DNA from: Chondrilla cf. caribensis
Lineage: Eukaryota > Porifera > Demospongiae > Chondrillida > Chondrillidae
NCBI GenBank assembly: GCA_964020155.1
Contig: OZ026552.1
Location: forward strand, 3,836,548-3,871,547
DNA length: 35,000 nucleotides
Reading direction: 5' to 3'
Shown here: piece by piece, positions 1-17,395 of the stretch
Layout: every line of letters starts with the position of its first letter
Numbering within the stretch: position 1 is the first letter of the stretch
Program-made: the position numbers and the translations under genes
Notes under the pieces: generated by a model
Databases searched by the model: none
Seen by the model: the letters and a program-made list of their open reading frames with translations, nothing else
Told to the model about the DNA's origin: nothing

Positions 1-96
1 CATACATATACACAACACAAATACACAGTATACGGACTGAATATACGTACGTATATACGTAATGTGCATGTGAACACATAATACACACACACATAC

Positions 97-6974
<6,878 letters not shown>

Positions 6975-7082
6975 TTTTAAGGTTCCTTTTATTAAAAATT
7001 CTGTCCTCTGTGCACCTCCAGAGGCTACAGGACAAACTGTAGCGTCTTCGTTTCGCTTTTGGCCAACAGAACAACATACAGC
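6975..7082. promoter_or_regulatory. Short bidirectional promoter between MCMDC2 and MTRES1
   Basis: Only 108 bp separate the MCMDC2 start codon (minus, 6974) from the first in-frame ATG of MTRES1 (plus, 7083). Both 5' UTRs and core promoters must lie here or overlap the opposite gene. No TATA box is obvious. Function is inferred from gene arrangement alone. Confidence 0.55.
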
Positions 7083-8868
7083 ATGCCCAGTGCGGCGGGT
7101 AGTAACAGCGTACTCGCGCCATTTTCGCTAACAGCTGACAAACATGGCCGCCAATTTCTTACTGGAGAAGCAGTGATGTCCTGTTCAGCTAAAGGCCTTT
7201 ACAAACATGTGAAAATACTGGAAAGAGCATTTTGTCCTTTGCACAGTCCAATTCGTTGTAAATCGGATATCAATAAGAGTGCTGTTCGTCAAGACCAGCC
7301 TTTAGAAGATCTAGAGAAACCTTCAATCGGATGGAAGATTATCGAGCGAGCTGTTTCTTCTTTGAGGATAGACACAGTGACATCAGCTGGATTGAGTGTT
7401 TCGAGGAGGTACTCTACCTATAGCAAAATAGTGGTAGATTGGGTCTATGACGTGTCTGAATAGTCAGAGAGGATAGCGAATACATAATATAGTCTTAAAT
7501 GTGTATTAGTTCAGTATGTATTATCTTTATCTTTTCATATGTCACATAATTAATGTTGAGATGAATACCAGTATATGAAAATCCTGTATTTTATCCTATT
7601 CTATTAATCATTTTATTAATATTATTAGTTCAGTATGCATGCCTTATCCAAGCTGTGAGTCCCCAACAGGGTTACTGCGCTATATATCTAAAATATTTAA
7701 AACATTTTTCTCTTTTTCCATCATCAGCAAGGTTTGGGAGTCCTTCTTGGAAGGACATTTACTGATCAATAACAAAGTAGTCAAAAAGAAGAGCGAGAAG
7801 GTATCCCTTTCTGTGTGTGTACTTGTTCTCAATCAGCTTCTGTTTGCATTCACATCACTTGCATGTCTCCCTCTTGGCAGGATACTGTTACCTTACTCTG
7901 TCTGTATTGGGCTCAAGGTCATCAATTCCAAGTTACCCGTGTGTTCCAGTGTTCCCAGTTTGCCCACCCTCCTCTATTACTTGATATCATACATGGCCGA
8001 TCACTAACAATATCATGCCTAGTCTGTAGTCTGTGATATTGTGTGTATTGGATTCTCACTTGTATCCCTCTTGACCCTCAGGTATACAATTATTGATTGG
8101 TCATCTGTAAAATAATATAATAGGGGAGGAGTGACTTGAAAACCAGGAGTGATCTGGTATTGATGGCCTCCAGAACTCTACCAGTGTTCGTAGCTCCCCC
8201 AGTGTTTGTAGTTACCCCAGTGTTTGTAGTTACCCCAGTGTTTGTAGTTACCCCACTGTTTGTAGTTACCCCACTGTTTGTAGTTACCCCACTGTTCGTA
8301 GTTACCCCACTGTTCGTAGTTACCCCAGTGTTCTAAGTTACCCCAGTGTTCCAAGTTACCCCAGTGTTTCAAGTTACTCCAGTGTTCCAAGTTACCCCTC
8401 TGTTCCTAGTTAACCTTCTGTTCCAAAATACCTCAGTGTTCCAAGTTACCCCGGTGTTCCAAGTTACCCCTGTGTTCCAAGTTACCCCTGTGTTCCAAGT
8501 TACCCCTGTGTTCCAAGTTACCCCAGTGCTCCAAGCTACCCCTGTGTTCCAAGCTACCCCTGTGTTACAAGTTATCCCATTTTGCACCACTATTATACTG
8601 AGTTGTTTATATTATCCACACCTATGCACAGATAAGAGAAGGTGACGTAATTGACTTAGATGTTGTTCTCTCTGCAACCAAGAAGAATAAGGGGCAAGTG
8701 GAGGAAGATGGAGAGTGTTCTGATGGAGTTCATGGGTCATTGAGCCCAAGGACCAGACGCAGCAGAGTAGAAGTGGTCTCTATTGGTGCTCCAACAAGAA
8801 AGGGAGGTCATCACGTTAAACTAAAGAGGATTAAGGAGTTTTGCTATGTAATAGACTATGCTAGATGA
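7083..8868 (+). CDS. MTRES1: MTRES1-like (C6orf203 family) mitochondrial S4-domain RNA-binding protein, three exons
   Basis: Exons 7083-7408, 7728-7800 and 8632-8868 (TGA at 8866-8868) join in phase to give about 211 aa, against about 240 in human. The S4-like domain spans all three exons: SLRIDTVTSAGLSVSRS, then KVWESFLEGHLLINNKVVKK, then IREGDVIDLDVV; this matches the fold that binds RNA in MTRES1. Known role: mitochondrial matrix factor supporting mitochondrial transcription and rescue of stalled mitoribosomes with the C12orf65 release factor. The N-terminus is poorly conserved. ATG 7083 is the first in frame, but in-frame ATG 7176 begins a more basic, targeting-peptide-like stretch and could be the true start; an upstream ORF ends exactly there. 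Exon 3 adds a tail with a Ser/Arg-rich stretch (SPRTRRSR). Intron 2 holds an 18-bp minisatellite. Divergent neighbour: MCMDC2. Confidence 0.82.
7144..7176 (+). promoter_or_regulatory. Possible upstream ORF of MTRES1 with TGATG stop/start overlap
   Basis: An ATG in good context (AACATGGCC) opens a ten-codon frame (MAANFLLEKQ) whose TGA at 7174-7176 overlaps the in-frame MTRES1 ATG at 7176-7178. If transcription starts downstream of 7083, this could control translation by termination and reinitiation. It only matters if 7176 is the real start. Confidence 0.3.
8173..8580. repeat. 18-bp minisatellite, about 22 copies, MTRES1 intron 2
   Basis: The unit is close to TACCCCAGTGTTTGTAGT in the left half and TACCCCTGTGTTCCAAGT in the right half, so two subfamilies are arranged in blocks. 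The period is a multiple of three, so both strands stay open, giving spurious VTPVFV and HWGNYK peptides. It lies between exons 2 and 3. Confidence 0.93.
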
Positions 8869-8934
8869 TGAGCATTTCAATTTTATTTGTTTTGGTATCC
8901 GTGTGTGGCTGTAGGCAGCATGTGTGCATATGCT

Positions 8935-8967
8935 CATCATAATTATATTATTTTAATAATTATGATG
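8935..8967. repeat. AT-rich palindrome just after MTRES1
   Basis: CATCATAATTAT at 8935-8946 is perfectly inverted at 8956-8967 with a 9-base loop. It sits 66 bp past the MTRES1 stop and next to the first satellite A unit. Confidence 0.7.
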
Positions 8968-8969
8968 CA

Positions 8970-10260
8970 TCATATGTATGGGAGAGAATAGGAGAATAGA
9001 TGCTAAACACCTTCTTTCATAACTCATTGGAAAGAAGGTGTGTCAACATGATATTTTTACCAGACGTAGTTGTTGGTATGAAATAAGTGCTGAAACAATT
9101 TCCATTTCGAAGCATGGCCCATATCCCAGTTACACTTGGAGGTGCTTAATGTATTTTTCAATGTACATATGTGAGAAAATAGGAGAATACATGCTAAGCA
9201 CCTTCTATCACAACTCATGGGAGAGGAGTCATATCAACTAAGATAATTTCACCACACCTGGCATGGTTGATGGCATGAAGCATGCCAAAACAATTCCCAT
9301 TTCAATACATGGCCCGTAACTGCAGCTACATTCAGATGTGCTTAATATTTTGCCATTGTATAGGAGAGGATAGGAGAATAGAATGTTAAGCACCTCTTTG
9401 CATAACTCATGAAAGTGGGTGTGTGTCAATCTGATATTTTATCAGACCTATATAGGTGATGGCATGAAGTAAATGCTGAAACAATTCCCATTTCAATATA
9501 TGGCCCATATCCCTAGCTACATTCAGTGTTGCTGAATTATATTAGTGTTTTCAATGTATGGGAGAGAATAGAAGAATAGGTGCTAAGCACCTTTCATAAC
9601 TCATGGGAGAGGGGGCGTGTCAATCTGATATTTCACCACTGTCATCTAGTTGATGACATGAACTAAATTCTGAAACAATCAATCCCCATCTCAGTACGCG
9701 GCCCATATACTTAACTACATTCGGAGGTGCTTAATATTATTCAATGTACGTACGTATGGGAGAGAATAGGAGAATAGACGCTAAGCACCTTCTTGCATAA
9801 CTCATGGGAGAGGAGGTGTGTCAATGTTATATTTTCACCAGACCTATTTGATGGCATGAAATATATGCTGAAACAATTCTCATTTCAATACATCGTACCA
9901 TGGCCCATATCCCCAGCTACATTCCGAGGTGCTTAATGTTTTTTCAATGTATGGTGGCAAAGAGGAGGAAAATGCCAAACTCCTCCTGTTATAGCTCGTG
10001 AGAGAGGGCCTGTGAACCTGATATTTCCCCAAATTCAGCTCAGGATATGAACTATGTTATGAAATGGTGGTTAAGCAGTGGGCATGTCAACGGGATCTTT
10101 TCACCAGACCTAGATGAAAGTGTGAACTAACTTATAAAACAATCCCAATCTCTGTAGCTAACCCGTAACCCCAGCTATATTTGGAGGTGGTTAATATTTT
10201 TTCAATGTATGGGATAGTATAGGAGAGAAAACATTAAGCACCTGTATAATATATTATATT
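8970..10260 (+). repeat. Satellite A, degenerate array of about seven units
   Basis: Units of about 190 bp recur with landmarks GGAGAATAGATGCTAAGCACC, CTCATGGGAGAGG and CCCAGCTACATTCGGAGGTG at near-regular spacing (9001, 9193, 9383, 9580, 9778, 9970). They are more diverged than the main array at 17.4-22.9 kb, and the unit near 10020-10090 is truncated. Confidence 0.9.
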
Positions 10261-10394
10261 ATAATATTATTGTTATTAAAGTGCATTCAATTTGTAGGAC
10301 AGTCATCCATAATAGCACTACATAAATTTCACAAGTTAATTTAGCACCTATTCACTAATTCTTTAAATTTAAATAAATCCGTCCTAGATTTCTA

Positions 10395-11780
10395 CAATAT
10401 TATTTTAAAACAAATCTTGCAATCTTTGGCATTTCCAAATTCTTAAAAATTCTGTCACTCTCTTCATCCTCATTCAAATTGTCAAGATTCCCTTCCTCTC
10501 TCATCCAATCCCTATGCAAATCAAGCTTTGTGCATGTTGTTAAGAAGTGCAATTTTTCATCTTCAATTCCCTCCCCACATAATTTGCAAATTCTATCCTC
10601 CCTCTTATTTCCTCTCCACCTACCCATCTCCACTTCCAATTTACAACACCCTGCCCTTAATTCAGCCCCTAATCTCCTACAGGTTCTATTCTCTATGAAT
10701 ACAATCCCTCCCTTGTCTTCTCCAAGTCTATCTCCATTCTTTGCCAACTCCCTCCTCCACCATTCTAATTTACTTTTGTTTTTAACTGCTTTACCCCATT
10801 CGCCTCTAACTGCTCTTAAACATCATCAAAAATTGCAAGGTCATCTGCATATAATAGCCCTGGTACTTTTGTAACTTCATCCACTTTAACTCCAAGCCCA
10901 TTATCTTTAAAAGCTGCAGTAATTCGTTTACAAACTAAAACAACAAGGGAGATAGTATGCATCCTTGGTGTATGCCAGATCGTACACAAAAAGACTTCCC
11001 ACATTCCTCCCCAAGCTTCACAGTACATTTCACGTCTTTATAAATGGATTGCATACATTTTAACAATTTGCCTTTGATTTTCATTTTTCCCAACTTACCC
11101 CAATATTTGTCTCTATTGACTGCATCATATGCCTTCTGTAAATCAATAAAGCCACACCTTAGACCATCCCCTACTTTCGAATGCTTTGATCCTAGCAGCG
11201 ATAACATCAGAATATTATCTACACACACCCTAGTACCCTTTCTAAAACCATTCTGTTCCTCACATAATAATCCATTTGATTCCGCTACCTCAATGAGCCT
11301 ATATCTATTTCTCACAATTGTGTCTGAATATCTTATATAGAAGCGAAAGTACACTAATACCTCTGAATTTTCTAGGGTTGGGCACACCTTTTTAGGAATT
11401 GGCACAATGTAACCATTTCTCCAGGCATTGGGAATCTGACCTAACTCTAAACACTTCTCACAAAACTTGAAGATGAAATCTGTTATTACCCCTTTTCTTA
11501 CCCATTTTCCCATAATCATATCTTGCCCTGGAGCCGCATTCAGACGCACGTCTCTAATAGCTTTCTCTACCTCCTCTTTCTCTAGTGGCCTATCTAACTC
11601 ATCAAATTTTCCACCACCACCTATTACATCTAATTCAGTGTCTCTTGTATTATTTTGTTCATCTTGATTATTCAGCAGCTCATTGAAATGACTCGTCCAA
11701 ATATCAAAAACCTTGTCCTTCCCTTCAATTAAGTTGCCCCTGCTATCTACTACCTTATTAAAATCCACCTGCACTTGATG
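10395..11780 (-). mobile_element. Decayed LINE fragment with reverse transcriptase and C-terminal zinc knuckle
   Basis: On the minus strand, 10935-11774 encodes an RT core with NAAPGQD, QIPNAWRNGYIVPIPKK, GFIDLQKAYDAVN and SGIHQGCILSPLLF. A frame change leads to LLYADDLAIF (catalytic Asp pair) near 10840. A shorter frame at 10400-10747 carries the LINE tail CKLCGEGIEDEKLHFLTTC, a C-x2-C-x8-H-x4-C knuckle. The palm-to-thumb stretch is too short, so there is an internal deletion, and the RT block between PIPKK and GFRKG is garbled. The endonuclease is missing at the 5' end (about 11780). The motifs differ from the LINE at 32859, so it is a different family. It is dead. Confidence 0.85.
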
Positions 11781-12739
11781 GGCACTCCCTCACATGGTAT
11801 CTCTGTTTCACAATGCGGTAGTAGCCCTGTCTCCGTGGCTGTTGCTGATGCTGTTTGGGATGCAATCAAAAGTCAGGATTCATATGTAACACTTGAGTGT
11901 ATGTGTGTGACTATCTGAACTCTAGTAGACTACTACATACCTGTGCATGTGGTATGGTAACTCGGTAGTGCAGTATATTAATTAGTGTCTTATATATAGA
12001 ACAAAGGACTATTGTGAAACGTGCAGAATTGGATCGCATGTTGAGTTGAAGTGTGTGCTTAGTGTTTAGCTATAGAGAAGTGTTGTAGGTGGTTGACTGT
12101 GTTCGACTGTTGTACAAGTAATTATTACTATTGCTGGTTCAAATTCTGGATTTGCATCCTCCATTTGTTTACGGTGATTGACAGGTTTACTACACATACA
12201 TGTTGTACCAGTACATTTCAACACCCTTTTCAACACAGGAATAGTATACATACATAATTTGAATGTGTTTAATCAACCTTATAACAATTGTACTTATATA
12301 TACCCACAGCAATGATAATGGAATTTGGTGTTTACAGACTGTAACCAATAACAACTCCATATAAGAGTTCATGACCATATGTTGTATAGATACATCGTAG
12401 GTATATGAGTCTTCCAACATTCACATTTGACTGGTTTAGTTGTAGAACAGACATTAATTACTGAAGATAAATTGAAACTGGGATATTGTTACAATGTGAT
12501 TTATCTAACTGTACATAATATAAACGTAACACAGGTTTACCCAAATACCCCCTTCAGACTCTTGAGGAATGAAGTCCTCCTGTTCTATTAAGTGGATCTT
12601 TCACTGATGTCTACAGTTTGGAAGAGCTGGACATGTCCAGATAGGGTCACCCATGCATGCAGGACTGCATGTATCTTCTGATTTTTACAAGGTTTTTTTC
12701 TCGTGTTCAATGTTATAGTAAGTTTTATCTAATTTGACT
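11781..12739. other. Stretch without recognised content between two LINE fragments
   Basis: No repeat or gene was recognised. A plus-strand frame over about 11780-11920 reads VSQCGSSPVSVAVADAVWDA and looks somewhat protein-like, but has no identifiable family or supporting exon. The rest is AT-rich with scattered stops. Confidence 0.5.
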
Positions 12740-13290
12740 TTGAATTTGAAATCTTGTTTAAACTGGGGAGACCACTAGCCACAAGGCTACTGTTAAGGTA
12801 CCCAGAAAATAAAAGGATACAATACATAATATAAAGTGAAAAACAATAGACACAGAATAAGCCACGCAAGTTAGGTTAGAATGAGAAAAGTTGACAGTAT
12901 GGACATGTAATAATTAAATTAATTGATTTTGTACATTCCAAGTAAAATCATACAGAGACAGATTAAAATTTCATGCATGGTAATATGAAAACGAACATAA
13001 CAATATGTATAATGTAAATAGAGAATAAATGAACTAAGTTATTTGAAAATGAGAACGAACACAAACAATAAAAGCTTTCAGTGACTTTAAGTGTCTGGTC
13101 TCCGGTGGTAAGGAATTCCAAATCTTTGCTCCAATGAAGTCAAAGGCTTTCTTCCCAAAATTTGTTCTCACAACGGGGAGGTGGAGGATGTTGTTCGCTA
13201 CGGCTCTGGTGTGGTGGTTATGGACACCAGATGACCGGGTCAACAGGGGAGCTAAGTAGCCAGGGTCCATGCCTGCATGCATTCACAGCC
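12740..13290 (-). mobile_element. 3' end fragment of a second LINE (C-terminus of ORF2 plus probable 3' UTR)
   Basis: The minus-strand frame 13034-13282 reads GVHNHHTRAVANNILHLPVV...GAKIWNSLPPETRHLKSLKAF, the very common C-terminus of CR1/L2/Jockey-type ORF2 proteins. About 300 bp downstream includes a stretch like the 3' UTR of such elements, ending near 12740. Everything upstream of the last ~80 codons is missing, as in normal 5' truncation. It may belong to the same group as the element at 32859, but the regions do not overlap. Confidence 0.75.
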
Positions 13291-13592
13291 TTCATTTGAC
13301 CAACTAGACAGCCACATACATCGCCTTTCATTGTTACTGTATTACATTGACAATAATTGCCAACAACTCAAATGATAGTAATAGACATTCACTCCATAAC
13401 TACTTTTCAAATAAGCTGAATTACTTAAGGATAGATTATATAAAACTAAATTTAATACCAAATTAATAATTATAGTATAATGATTTCTATCATATAGACT
13501 ACTAATATACAATGAATGTGTTCATAAGAATGATATTATGAAGCAGGAAGTTGAACGGATGTACATTATAAGTACATACTACTGCATTATTG

Positions 13593-15299
13593 TTACACAC
13601 TTCCAGACGTTTGAGAGCCACCACAGAATGTTGCCAGGGCATTTACAGTTCCCAGCTGATCTGGAGGTATATTCAAAGGGTCTGCAGACAAAACAACAAG
13701 ATCAGCTTTCTTCCCGACTTCAATGCTGCCTATCTTATCATCCATCATCAGCTGCCATGCCGCATTGATGGTATATGCTTTCAGAGCATCGATCACTTCT
13801 ATCCGGAGGTCGTCATCCTGCAAGTTGTACTCTTTGCCCGCCTTCGATTTACGTGTCACAGCTGACTGCATTGAGATGAAGGGATGAAGAGGACTGCACG
13901 GAGTGTCCTCGTGGAGAGTGAACTTGTGATCGTACTTCTTTGCCCACCCAACGGGTGTGAATCGATTAGCACGATCGGATCCAAGGATGTCGTCGGCAAG
14001 AGCCTCACCGTAGTAGTAGATGTGATCAGGATAAAAAGTAAGTGTAACTCCCAATTCAGCTGCACGTTGAACCTGGTCATCGGTGATTAGGCCAAGATGC
14101 TCCATACGATAACGAAAGTCTCCCGATGTTTCCTCTCCTTTGAGTGATTTTTTATAAGCATTAAGTATTTGATCAATGGCGCTCTCTCCATGGGTATGAA
14201 CACAAACAGACCCGTATTTACCTCGTTTGTGAACTTCAGTAATCAATTGTGTGATCCGCTCTTCATCGTGGTTCAAACGACCCTTTGGTTCTTTGGGGTC
14301 AAAACTCAGTTTTCGTGTGAGATCCGTGTCAAGGTAGTCTTCTGCGACTGCCATTGTTCCAGAATAAGGAGAGCCGTCAGAAAAAAACTTTGAGCCGCCA
14401 ATCCACAACCTATCTGAGAAGTTGGGGAGGTTGTCTAAATAGCTGGGAACGCCATCTACAAAGTACATTCCCAATCGACAATGAAGGAGGTTGAATTCCA
14501 GTTTAGAAAACGTTGATGGTAGGTCACTCAGAAGGTCCTTGTGGACAAGGTACAAGCCGGATTCTGATAGGTTATGTATAGTAGGCACCGACATTTCTGC
14601 AACAGTAGTGAATCCTGATTGTGCATACACTTTGAGTGTAGTCAGGAAGTGCGATATCGATTCCTGGACCATGGCCGGGTTTGGACGATAATGTTTCAGT
14701 ACCTCAGACATCCCAGCTGCTTCTTTAACAATTCCTTTGTCGTAATCAATGTATGTGCAGCTGCTGCTCTCCGTGATGCCGCACTTGTCGAAGGTTGTCT
14801 GGTTGACCCATCCCATGTGACCATTCTGTGCTATCACCAACATAGGGAACTTGGTAGTGTAGTTGTCATCCAAATACTGTTTGTTCAGCGTCGGAAGGTC
14901 GCGAATTAGTGCCACGTCCCAGCCGAAGAACAACAACCATGCATTGGGATCTCCTCCTTCTTCTGCCTTCTTCACGGCTTCCTTCATGATATCGTCGACT
15001 TTCTCGCTCGATTTCTCGTCGAAACCGCTAACATCAGTCGTTACAAGTTTAATAGCACTATACATCAGAGGATGAGAGTGAGCCTCGATCAGCCCCGGCA
15101 TTAGAGTCTTCCCGTCAGTGAGTTCGACCACAGTCGTCTTTGGACCTTTGAATTGATCAGCGCCCGCTCTCTGTCCAACGTAAACGATTTCTTCTCCTCG
15201 CACAGCAACCGCCTCGGCCGTAGGGTTTCGATCGTCTATCGTGATGATGTTCCCGTAGAATATGAAATCCGCGGCTCCCTTGCAACAATGCGCATCCAT
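13593..15299 (-). CDS. YtcJ-like amidohydrolase (amidohydrolase 3 family), intronless, 568 aa
   Basis: A single uninterrupted frame runs from ATG at 15299 to TAA at 13593-13595. The N-terminus has the usual small beta domain (DFIFYGNIITIDD, AVAVRGEEIVYVG), followed by the metal site GLIEAHSHP, then HTHGES, YRMEHLGLI and HEDTPCSPLHP, which supply the later His and Asp ligands of the TIM barrel. The C-terminal KKADLVVLSADPL closes the beta domain. Length is normal for YtcJ-type enzymes (about 530-570 aa). Known family: metal-dependent hydrolases of C-N bonds in amides or exoenzyme-like substrates; the physiological substrate is unknown. No signal peptide is evident, so it is probably cytosolic. 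Its lack of introns among intron-rich neighbours suggests a retrocopy or a gene acquired from bacteria. A decayed paralogue lies at 16141-17395. Confidence 0.9.
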   Translation of the reverse strand: MDAHCCKGAADFIFYGNIITIDDRNPTAEAVAVRGEEIVYVGQRAGADQFKGPKTTVVELTDGKTLMPGLIEAHSHPLMYSAIKLVTTDVSGFDEKSSEKVDDIMKEAVKKAEEGGDPNAWLLFFGWDVALIRDLPTLNKQYLDDNYTTKFPMLVIAQNGHMGWVNQTTFDKCGITESSSCTYIDYDKGIVKEAAGMSEVLKHYRPNPAMVQESISHFLTTLKVYAQSGFTTVAEMSVPTIHNLSESGLYLVHKDLLSDLPSTFSKLEFNLLHCRLGMYFVDGVPSYLDNLPNFSDRLWIGGSKFFSDGSPYSGTMAVAEDYLDTDLTRKLSFDPKEPKGRLNHDEERITQLITEVHKRGKYGSVCVHTHGESAIDQILNAYKKSLKGEETSGDFRYRMEHLGLITDDQVQRAAELGVTLTFYPDHIYYYGEALADDILGSDRANRFTPVGWAKKYDHKFTLHEDTPCSPLHPFISMQSAVTRKSKAGKEYNLQDDDLRIEVIDALKAYTINAAWQLMMDDKIGSIEVGKKADLVVLSADPLNIPPDQLGTVNALATFCGGSQTSGSV

Positions 15300-16140
15300 G
15301 TTCTGCTTATCAAGAATACAATTGAAACGTTAAACCTCCGTTAGTCCGAGCTCAGGAAGTCGAGCATTAGCCCAACGTATAGCCTACCTGCGATCTACCT
15401 AGCTAATATAGGGGAGGTGAAACCATAGAACATCCTCCAACCCCTGGATTGGAAACTGACCGCTCACGCACGTACATGGCACGACATCGGCGTCAATTAT
15501 ATTCATGAAGTGAATGCATAAGAGTACAATATTAATGCTGCGTGTTGTGCAAACCAGGGCTGGATATGGGAAGTCTGAACTGGAAGGAACAGGAAGTGGA
15601 AACATGACATTGTATGTTTAGAAAATGACATAGCAGTATAGACTTATTATACTATATATATTTAGGTCCTCCGCATATTATTTTACTCACTCTGTTTGCA
15701 AACACTTGCCATTCACTTTTACTTGTATAATAGTACAACAATTTACTGGGTCAAAAGATAATACTAGTTGGTTCTTATGTTGTGGCACATAGATCATGGT
15801 TTGCTAATACAAACCTGTGTTTTGATCATGAACTGATGTCATAATTGATAAAGGTGTGTGATTATTAATAATATTGTTGTGAATGTACATAGTCAGCTGC
15901 TTAGGAAGTAGTAATGGCCATGAATATAAGATTATTAGCCTAAGGGCAATAGTTATCATTATGAGTGAGATTCGAACTACTGGGAGTGAGAGAGCGAGAC
16001 AACACACAAAAGCCTGACACTTTCTGCCTGTTGCCTGACACTATGATTATATTATTATAATTGAGATTTATATACAAAAGTAAACTTGAACACAATATAT
16101 ATATAGTTGTCATAATGATAATATCCATTGTAGTCTATAC
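15300..16140. other. Upstream region of the amidohydrolase, no recognised features
   Basis: About 840 bp between the intact amidohydrolase start and the beginning of its broken copy. It must hold the promoter of the gene. It becomes AT-rich beyond 15600. No repeats or exons were recognised. Confidence 0.5.
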
Positions 16141-17395
16141 CCGCCTCCGATTTACGTGTTACAGCTGTCTGCATTGAGATGAACAGGACTGCACGGAGTG
16201 TCCTCGTGGAGAGTGAACTTGTGACCGAACTTCTTTGCCCACCCAACGGGTGTGAATCGATTAGCACGATCAAATCCAAGGATGTCGTTGGCAAGAGCCT
16301 CACCGTAGTAGTAGATGTGATCAGGATATAACGTAAGTGTAACTCCCAATTCACCTGCACGTTGAACCTGGTCCTGGGTGATAAGGCCAAGATGCTCCAT
16401 GCGATACCGAAAGTCTCCTGATGTTTGCTTTCCTTTCAGTGATTTTTCATAAGCATCAAGCATTTGATCAATGGCTCTCTCTCCATGGGAATGAGTAGCA
16501 AATTGAATAGACTTGTGTTTACCTTGATCGTGAACTTTTTGTGTGATCTTCTTATCTGTGTGGTTCAAATGGCCCTTTGGTTGACTGCGGTCAAAACTCA
16601 GTTTCTGCATAAGTTCCGTGTCAAGGTAGTCTTCCTTGACTAACATTGTTCCAGAATAAGGAGAGCCGTCAGAAAAAAACTTTGTGCCGCCAATCCACAA
16701 CCTATCTGAGAAGTTGGGGAAGTCGTCTAAAATGCTGGGAACGCCATCTACAAAGTACATTCCCAATCGACAATGAAGGAGGTTGAATTCCAGTTTAGAT
16801 AACGTGGATGACAGGTCACTTAGAAGGTCCTTGTTGAAAAGGTGTAAGCCGTACACTGGTTGCTTATCTATACTAGGCATAGCCATTTCAGTGACAGTAG
16901 TAAATCCATGATGTGCATAACAGTCCTTCAGTGTCTCCAAGAATGTTGAGAATAAATGGATGGGATTCGGAAGTGGATAATGTTTCAGCACAGCGTATAT
17001 TCCCTCTGTTCATGATATCGTCGATGTCCTCGCTGGTTTCCCGTTGAAACCGCTAACATCAGTCGTTACAAGTTTAATAACACTATACATCAGAGGATGA
17101 GAGTGAGCTTCGATCAGCCCCGGCATTAGAGTCTTCCCGTCAGTATTAGTATGGGAGAGAAAACGCTAAGCACCTTTTTGAATAGCTTATGGGAAAGTGG
17201 GCGTGTCAACCCGTGTGTCTAGTCTGTGCTATCACCAACATAGGGAACTTGGTAGTGTAGTTGTCAACCAAATTCTGTTTGTTCAGCGTCGGAAGGTCGC
17301 CAATTAGTGCCACGTCCCAACCGAAGAACAACAACCATGCATTGGGATCTCCTCTCTCTCCCGGCATTAGAGTCTTCCCGTCAGTATTAGTATGG
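16141..17395 (-). pseudogene. Truncated, frameshifted and scrambled paralogue of the amidohydrolase
   Basis: The stretch 16141-16991 is clearly homologous to 13841-14712 of the intact gene and keeps a 279-codon frame (16152-16991) including YRMEHLGLI and HEDTPCSP. It lacks the C-terminal ~80 residues, and a small deletion after CSPVH shifts the frame into a stop. Beyond 16991 the order breaks: 17013-17142 matches intact-gene positions about 14985-15118, then comes a piece of satellite A (about 17143-17215), then 17222-17352 matches about 14827-14958. A short piece from the 15093-15118 region is then repeated at about 17361-17385, again running into satellite A. It is non-functional as an enzyme unless the 279-codon part is used. 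Confidence 0.88.

Noticed and set aside
8136..8645. Repetitive proteins VTPVFV... and HWGNYK... on both strands
   Set aside because: An 18-bp minisatellite keeps all frames open. It lies in MTRES1 intron 2 between phase-matched exons and has no start context or domain.
11775..11920. Plus-strand open stretch VSQCGSSPVSVAVADAVWDAIK
   Set aside because: Protein-like composition but short, without a recognisable family, splice partners or repeat copies; kept only as a note.
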